DNA from: Solobacterium sp. UBA1789 | GTDB taxonomy: Bacteria; Bacillota_I; Bacilli_A; Erysipelotrichales; Erysipelotrichaceae | DNA: 9,223 bases | Assembly: GCA_002314515.1 (NCBI GenBank) | Contig: DCGB01000038.1 | Coordinates: 1-9,223, forward strand | Direction: 5' to 3' | Part shown: positions 6,299 through 9,223 of the stretch, piece after piece | Position numbering within the stretch: position 1 is the first letter of the stretch | Layout: every line of letters starts with the position of its first letter | The notes under the pieces: model-generated | Database searches by the model: none | Seen by the model: only the letters and a program-made list of their open reading frames with translations | What the model was told of the DNA's origin: nothing | Program-made: the position numbers and the translations under genes

Positions 6299-7420
6299 TT
6301 AAAAGCCTCTTTCATCAAATTTATATTTTTGTAATATTTCTTTCTTATATTCAAGATACCTGTCATTGGAAATAGCTTCTCTGGCGCCTTCGACCAGTCT
6401 GATTAAAAAGCGCAGATTATGAATTGATAATAATCTGTTAGCCAAACCCTCATTGGCTCTAACCAGATGATGAAGATAAGCCTTGGTATAATGTTTACAA
6501 CACTCACAGTCACATTCTTCATCCAATGGACTAAAGTCATATTTATAGATAGCCTTTTTAATACTGATACGACCTTGAGAGGTCATCAAAGTGCCATGAC
6601 GGGCCAGGCGGGTTGGCAGTACACAGTCAAACATATCAACACCACGTTCAATAGCTTCCAGAATATCGTTGACAGCACCAATACCCATTTCATAACGAGG
6701 CTTGTCTTCAGGCAGGTATTTCATGGTATAGTCCAGCATTTTATAATGAGTTTTCTTGTCTTCACCAACCGATGTGCCACCAATAGAATAGCCATCAAAA
6801 TTCATTTTTACCAACTCCTGGGCACAATAGGCTCTTAGATCTTCATATTCGCCACCTTGAACAATGCCAAAGAGAGCCTGATCTTCTTTAGTGTGAGCAT
6901 CTAAGCCTCTTTTAGCCCAACGCAGTGTTCTTTCGACTGAGTTTCTGGCATAGGCATAGTCAGCAGGATAGGGAATACATTCGTCAAAGGACATGGCAAT
7001 ATCGGAACCAATGGCTTCCTGAATACGAATGGAATCTTCCGGACGCATAAAAAGACGACTGCCATCAAGATGGGATTGAAACATGACACCTTCTTCGCTT
7101 ATATTACGTCTTTCGGCCAAAGAAAAAACCTGAAAACCTCCGCTATCAGTCAATACCGGTCCATCATAGTTCATAAATTTATGAATACCGCCAGCTTGTC
7201 TCATGACATCTTCACCAGGCCTTAACCACAAATGATAGGTATTGCCAAGAATAATATCGGCCTTAATATCTTTGATATCACGATAATCAAGGAATTTAAC
7301 TGTAGCCTGGGTACCAACAGGCATAAAGACCGGTGTTATCAGCTCATAACCAAAAACATTCAGTTTTCCCAAGCGGGCATTTCCATCCTTGTGTAAGAGT
7401 TCGTATTTAAAATTTTTCAC
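6299..7420 (-). CDS. tgt: tRNA-guanine transglycosylase (bacterial preQ1 type)
   Basis: Exchanges guanine 34 of Asp, Asn, His and Tyr tRNAs for preQ1. It has 373 residues. Active-site positions, by Zymomonas mobilis numbering in brackets: Asp92 (102) in TDSGGFQVFSL, Asp146 and Cys148 (156, 158) in SFDEC, Gln188 (203) in GIVQGG, nucleophile Asp265 (280) in FDCVLPTR, and zinc ligands Cys303, Cys305, Cys308 and His334. Val218 (233) and Cys148 are the bacterial preQ1-type residues, where eukaryotic queuine enzymes have Gly and Val. Unusual: Thr216 (231) in GGTSVGE where Leu is normal, GIGAVND (246-252) for GVGTPED, and LPTRLARHG for MPTRNARNG. The start is GTG at 7420: an ATG at 7422 meets a stop at once, and no other in-frame ATG precedes the conserved N-terminus. 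First gene of tgt-queA-queH. Confidence 0.96.
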   Translation of the reverse strand: MKNFKYELLHKDGNARLGKLNVFGYELITPVFMPVGTQATVKFLDYRDIKDIKADIILGNTYHLWLRPGEDVMRQAGGIHKFMNYDGPVLTDSGGFQVFSLAERRNISEEGVMFQSHLDGSRLFMRPEDSIRIQEAIGSDIAMSFDECIPYPADYAYARNSVERTLRWAKRGLDAHTKEDQALFGIVQGGEYEDLRAYCAQELVKMNFDGYSIGGTSVGEDKKTHYKMLDYTMKYLPEDKPRYEMGIGAVNDILEAIERGVDMFDCVLPTRLARHGTLMTSQGRISIKKAIYKYDFSPLDEECDCECCKHYTKAYLHHLVRANEGLANRLLSIHNLRFLIRLVEGAREAISNDRYLEYKKEILQKYKFDERGF

Positions 7421-7426
7421 ATACCT

Positions 7427-7435
7427 ATTCTATCA
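7427..7435 (-). promoter_or_regulatory. Extended -10 promoter of tgt-queA-queH, predicted leaderless
   Basis: The minus strand reads TGA-TAGAAT (7435-7427): an extended -10 TGn motif joined to a hexamer matching TATAAT at five of six positions. Exactly six bases separate it from the GTG start at 7420, so transcription should begin at the start codon itself. The -35 position (7455-7450, CATTCA) is poor. The only SD-like string, TAGG, is too close to the GTG to work well. There is no room for a preQ1 riboswitch. Confidence 0.55.
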
Positions 7436-7453
7436 TGTTATTTTTATCGTGAA

Positions 7454-7462
7454 TGTTATAAT
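7454..7462 (+). promoter_or_regulatory. Extended -10 promoter of the membrane protein-exonuclease pair
   Basis: TGT-TATAAT (7454-7462) is an extended -10 with a perfect hexamer. It ends eight bases before the ATG at 7471, so the mRNA would be leaderless or have a one- or two-base leader. No good -35 is seen. A direct repeat ATGTTAT (7435-7441 and 7453-7459, 18 bases apart) spans the region shared with the divergent tgt promoter. Confidence 0.55.
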
Positions 7463-7470
7463 CAAAGAGT

Positions 7471-7905
7471 ATGAGAACGAAAGAACTAAAGGTTTATAAT
7501 TTGCCAAACAATAGAACAATAAATGCGGATATCGACGCCAAACCCTATACTCTTTTGTTGGGCCTAATGGGTTTAGGTGTCATGTTGATGATTTTTAATG
7601 CCTATATCTATGGTGCTTCCTTATTGTTGCTGGGACTATTTGCAATAGCCCTGTTACCTAGAAAAATATTAATAGAATTTTCTGATAATTATATGGTTTT
7701 ATATAACAAAGTAGATAAGAATGACTGTGTCATTATTTATTATGATGATATTGTCTTCTGGAATTATCAAAGGAATGTTCAAAATGATACTTTGACTATT
7801 GAACTTCTTGACGGCAGTGTTGAATCAATAAACTGTTTTGATAAACATCGTATTCAGAGATTTATGTTTATTTATGCCAAAGGCAAGAAAAAGGTTACAA
7901 GATGA
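7471..7905 (+). CDS. Small two-span membrane protein with a beta-rich cytosolic domain
   Basis: 144 residues and not recognised as a named family. A polar N-terminus (1-24) is followed by two closely spaced hydrophobic helices (about 26-43 and 46-63) forming a hairpin in the membrane. A C-terminal domain (about 66-135) alternates hydrophobic and polar residues, as in ILIEFSDNYMVLYNK (66-80) and DTLTIELLDGSVESI (106-120), and ends in a basic tail GKKKVTR. The two-helix hairpin plus small beta domain resembles bacterial PH-like (bPH) membrane proteins, which is inference from pattern only. There is no SD, and the ATG sits eight bases after a perfect -10. The stop codon overlaps the exonuclease ATG as ATGA (7902-7905), so the two are co-transcribed and probably translationally coupled. 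Confidence 0.7.
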   Translation: MRTKELKVYNLPNNRTINADIDAKPYTLLLGLMGLGVMLMIFNAYIYGASLLLLGLFAIALLPRKILIEFSDNYMVLYNKVDKNDCVIIYYDDIVFWNYQRNVQNDTLTIELLDGSVESINCFDKHRIQRFMFIYAKGKKKVTR

Positions 7906-8456
7906 AGCTGATTGCGATTGATTTTGAGACGGCAAACAGTTCGCTCTGTTCAGCCTGTTCATTAGGCCTGGCAATATATGATGATGGTGAAATAGTTGAT
8001 TCCTATTCATTTTTAATTAAAACACATCCCCGTTATTCTTATTTCACCAATACTTTTATCCATCATTTAACCTTTAATGATGTCAAAGACAGTCCAGAAT
8101 TTGATTATTATTATCCACAATTAAAAGAACTCTTAAGCAATAATTGTGTAGCTGCCCACAATGCAGCCTTCGATGTTGGGGTATTAAATAATATCTGTGC
8201 CCTATATGGTCTAGATCCTATTCCTTTTACTTATATTGACACAGTAACTTTGGCAAGGAAAATATATCCTGAGCTTTATAATCATAAACTCAATACCATT
8301 GCTTCTTATATGGGTATTGATTTAAATCACCACGAGGCTGCTTCTGATGCCTATGCCTGTCTTTTGATAGTCTTAGCAGCTATGGAAAGATATAATGTTT
8401 ATGATATTAATGATCTGGCAAAACTTTCCCGCATACGCTTATCTAATAATTTATAA
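7902..8456 (+). CDS. DEDDh-family 3'-5' exonuclease (DnaQ / PolC-exonuclease-like)
   Basis: 184 residues forming a single exonuclease domain that should hydrolyse DNA or RNA 3' ends with two divalent metals. ExoI is AIDFETAN (5-12; Asp7, Glu9), ExoII is AAHNAAFDVGVL (84-95; Asp91), and ExoIII is HHEAASDAYACL (143-154; His144, Asp149), giving the full DEDDh set. The TYIDTVTLARKIYPEL segment (110-125) and HKLNTIASYMGI (128-139) are also typical of DnaQ/epsilon-like and PolC-type exonucleases. No polymerase, BRCT or helicase domain is attached, so it is a stand-alone exonuclease whose substrate (proofreading, repair or RNA turnover) is open. The ATG at 7902 overlaps the upstream membrane-protein gene by 4 bp. 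No terminator is seen after the gene. Confidence 0.88.
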   Translation: MKLIAIDFETANSSLCSACSLGLAIYDDGEIVDSYSFLIKTHPRYSYFTNTFIHHLTFNDVKDSPEFDYYYPQLKELLSNNCVAAHNAAFDVGVLNNICALYGLDPIPFTYIDTVTLARKIYPELYNHKLNTIASYMGIDLNHHEAASDAYACLLIVLAAMERYNVYDINDLAKLSRIRLSNNL

Positions 8457-8470
8457 TCGTTTACATATAT

Positions 8471-8499
8471 TTGAAAATATTTTCATTTTATGATATATT
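8471..8499 (+). promoter_or_regulatory. Strong promoter of the pyrophosphatase-fold gene, predicted leaderless
   Basis: TTGAAA (8471-8476, five of six) and TATATT (8494-8499, five of six) are 17 bases apart, and TGA precedes the -10 as an extended -10 motif. Six bases separate the -10 from the GTG at 8506, so the predicted start site is the G of the start codon. The bases before the GTG (ATTTTCTTT) hold no SD. Confidence 0.75.
8472..8485. promoter_or_regulatory. Perfect 14 bp palindrome over the -35 region, candidate operator
   Basis: TGAAAATATTTTCA is a perfect palindrome covering five bases of the -35 and the first part of the spacer. A dimeric repressor bound here would block RNA polymerase. 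It matches no operator I can name confidently. AT-rich palindromes of this size occur by chance about once per several kilobases, so location is the main argument. Confidence 0.4.
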
Positions 8500-8505
8500 T
8501 TCTTT

Positions 8506-8892
8506 GTGAAAGAATTTGAAAATAATGCCTATTTCTGGCAAAAAGTTGATGCCCTATATTTATCCGGCGATTTTAAGCTTCTTTATGCAAAAGGTAGTCG
8601 TCATCCAAAATATAATAACCTGGTTTTTCCTTGTGATTATGGACATGTAAGTACATTTGATACAGATGATGATGCCTTTATGCGCGTTTTCAGAAGCACG
8701 CACGGACGTCAGATTAAAGCCATTGTTGTCTGCGCAAATCTATTGGATCGTGAAATAACTACCAATGTTCTGGTGGGATTAAACAGTGAAGAGGAAGGAG
8801 AAGTGCTGTCTTTCCTTAATCAGAATGATTTTCAGAAAACGGTTATTATACATCGCACTAGTGATGTACCATCGTGGGCAAGCCATGAGTAG
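8506..8892 (+). CDS. Small diverged family I inorganic pyrophosphatase-fold protein
   Basis: 128 residues, shorter than the roughly 170-180 of bacterial family I pyrophosphatases. The core KGSRHPKYNNLVFPCDYGHV (29-48) matches the family segment that ends in YPxNYG(F/Y)(I/V). It is followed by an acidic stretch DTDDDAF (52-58) in place of DGDPLDV. Next, VVCANLLDREITTNVLVG (74-91) aligns with the segment carrying the E. coli Asp97, Asp102 and Lys104: Asp81 keeps the first, but the other two fall on Thr and Val. It may therefore lack classical pyrophosphatase activity, or belong to the small Bacillota variant annotated as pyrophosphatase whose function I do not know to be established. The GTG at 8506 is the predicted transcription start. 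The stop codon lies in the terminator stem. Confidence 0.62.
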   Translation: MKEFENNAYFWQKVDALYLSGDFKLLYAKGSRHPKYNNLVFPCDYGHVSTFDTDDDAFMRVFRSTHGRQIKAIVVCANLLDREITTNVLVGLNSEEEGEVLSFLNQNDFQKTVIIHRTSDVPSWASHE

Positions 8893-8910
8893 CAAATATG
8901 CTACTTTTTT
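8888..8910 (+). terminator. Intrinsic terminator overlapping the pyrophosphatase-fold stop codon
   Basis: AGTAGCA (8888-8894) pairs with TGCTACT (8899-8905) around AATA, followed by a run of T to 8910. The TAG stop codon (8890-8892) is part of the 5' arm, so the ribosome finishing the gene covers the hairpin's left half. Confidence 0.85.
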
Positions 8911-8933
8911 ATTTATTTTTATCCGCTTAAATG

Positions 8934-8939
8934 TATAAT
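8934..8939 (+). promoter_or_regulatory. -10 element of the GMP synthase gene
   Basis: A perfect TATAAT with no good -35 in the T-rich sequence upstream. Start is predicted near 8946, leaving a leader of about 19 bases that contains the strong AAGAGGTG ribosome binding site (8951-8958), seven bases before the ATG at 8965. The leader is too short for a purine riboswitch. Confidence 0.6.
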
Positions 8940-8964
8940 TAATTAGTAAAAAGAGGTGAAATTT

Positions 8965-9223
8965 ATGCTTGATAAAAGACCAGAAAATATGGAACGTATA
9001 AACAATCAGACATTAGCTCAAAAGTTTATCGATGAACAGGTAAAAGAAATTAGAGAAACTGTTGGCGATAAGAAGGTTCTTTTGGCACTTAGTGGTGGTG
9101 TTGATTCTTCAGTGGTTGCTGCCTTACTGATTAAGGCTATTGGCAAACAGCTTGTTTGTGTACATGTTAATCATGGCTTACTGCGTAAGGGAGAGCCGGA
9201 GCAGGTTATCGAGGTATTCCGCA
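8965..9223 (+). CDS. guaA: GMP synthase, ATP-pyrophosphatase part, lacking an N-terminal glutaminase domain (3' end outside window)
   Basis: Only the first 86 codons are in the window. GMP synthase adenylates XMP and replaces the adenylate with ammonia to make GMP, usually taking the ammonia from an N-terminal class I glutaminase domain of about 190 residues. Here the PP-loop SGGVDSS (43-49) comes only about 40 residues from the start. It is followed by VHVNHGLLRKGEPEQVIEVFR (66-86), the GuaA-specific segment that normally reads VDxGLxRKxE; Asn replaces Asp at residue 69. The N-terminal RINNQTLAQKFIDEQVKEIRE (11-31) matches the helix leading into the synthetase domain. A strong SD at 8951-8958, an ATG and an upstream terminator show that this is the true start, not a truncation. 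The glutaminase may be a separate gene, as in archaea, or lie at the C-terminus beyond the window. Confidence 0.85.
   Translation, partial: MLDKRPENMERINNQTLAQKFIDEQVKEIRETVGDKKVLLALSGGVDSSVVAALLIKAIGKQLVCVHVNHGLLRKGEPEQVIEVFR

Noticed and set aside
7421..7470. A preQ1 riboswitch in front of tgt.
   Set aside because: Only 50 bases separate tgt from the divergent gene, and the best promoter puts the transcript start at the tgt start codon. No conserved pseudoknot pattern is seen.
8893..8964. A guanine or ZTP-type riboswitch ahead of the GMP synthase gene.
   Set aside because: The predicted leader is about 19 bases, and the rest of the gap holds a terminator and promoter, which is too short for an aptamer.

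Overview
The window is chromosomal DNA from a low-GC Gram-positive bacterium (Bacillota). The evidence is AT-rich sequence, sigma-A-type promoters, purine-rich Shine-Dalgarno sites, and QueH as the epoxyqueuosine reductase. The protein style would suit an Erysipelotrichia-like or clostridial gut organism, but that placement is an inference. I see no mobile element, CRISPR array, prophage or toxin system. Almost all of the window is ordinary housekeeping and metabolic sequence, and the interest lies in regulatory architecture and diverged active sites.

Layout. (1) 1-130: the 5' part of a tRNA-Ile(GAT) gene on the minus strand, its own promoter, and the terminator of the operon upstream. (2) 132-3947, minus strand: a three-gene operon transcribed right to left. 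It holds two tandemly duplicated 397-residue M20-family amidohydrolases, then gnd (6-phosphogluconate dehydrogenase), joined to the second amidohydrolase by an ATGA overlap. (3) 3948-4012: a compact divergent promoter region with an inverted repeat. (4) 4013-4693, plus strand: a DUF308/HdeD-like six-span membrane protein. Its 3' end overlaps queH, and its likely terminator lies inside queH. (5) 4684-7420, minus strand: a queuosine operon tgt-queA-queH with abutting or overlapping genes. (6) 7471-8456, plus strand: a small two-span membrane protein overlapping a DEDDh 3'-5' exonuclease. (7) 8506-8892: a small, diverged family I pyrophosphatase-fold protein. (8) 8965 to the window end: the start of a GMP synthase ATP-pyrophosphatase that lacks the usual N-terminal glutaminase domain.

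How the genes work together. Tgt inserts preQ1 at position 34 of GUN-anticodon tRNAs, QueA converts it to epoxyqueuosine, and QueH reduces that to queuosine, so the operon encodes the whole tRNA-side half of the pathway. No preQ1 synthesis or transport gene lies in the window. The amidohydrolases probably release a small acid or amine from N-acylated or peptide-like substrates; why they share a transcript with gnd is unclear.

Main points to follow up: three promoters whose -10 elements sit so close to the start codon that the mRNAs should be leaderless or nearly so; an intrinsic terminator built from queH coding sequence; an active-region His-to-Gln change and a strongly diverged lid domain between the two amidohydrolase copies; a Leu-to-Thr change in the Tgt substrate loop; and the GMP synthase without an N-terminal glutaminase domain.
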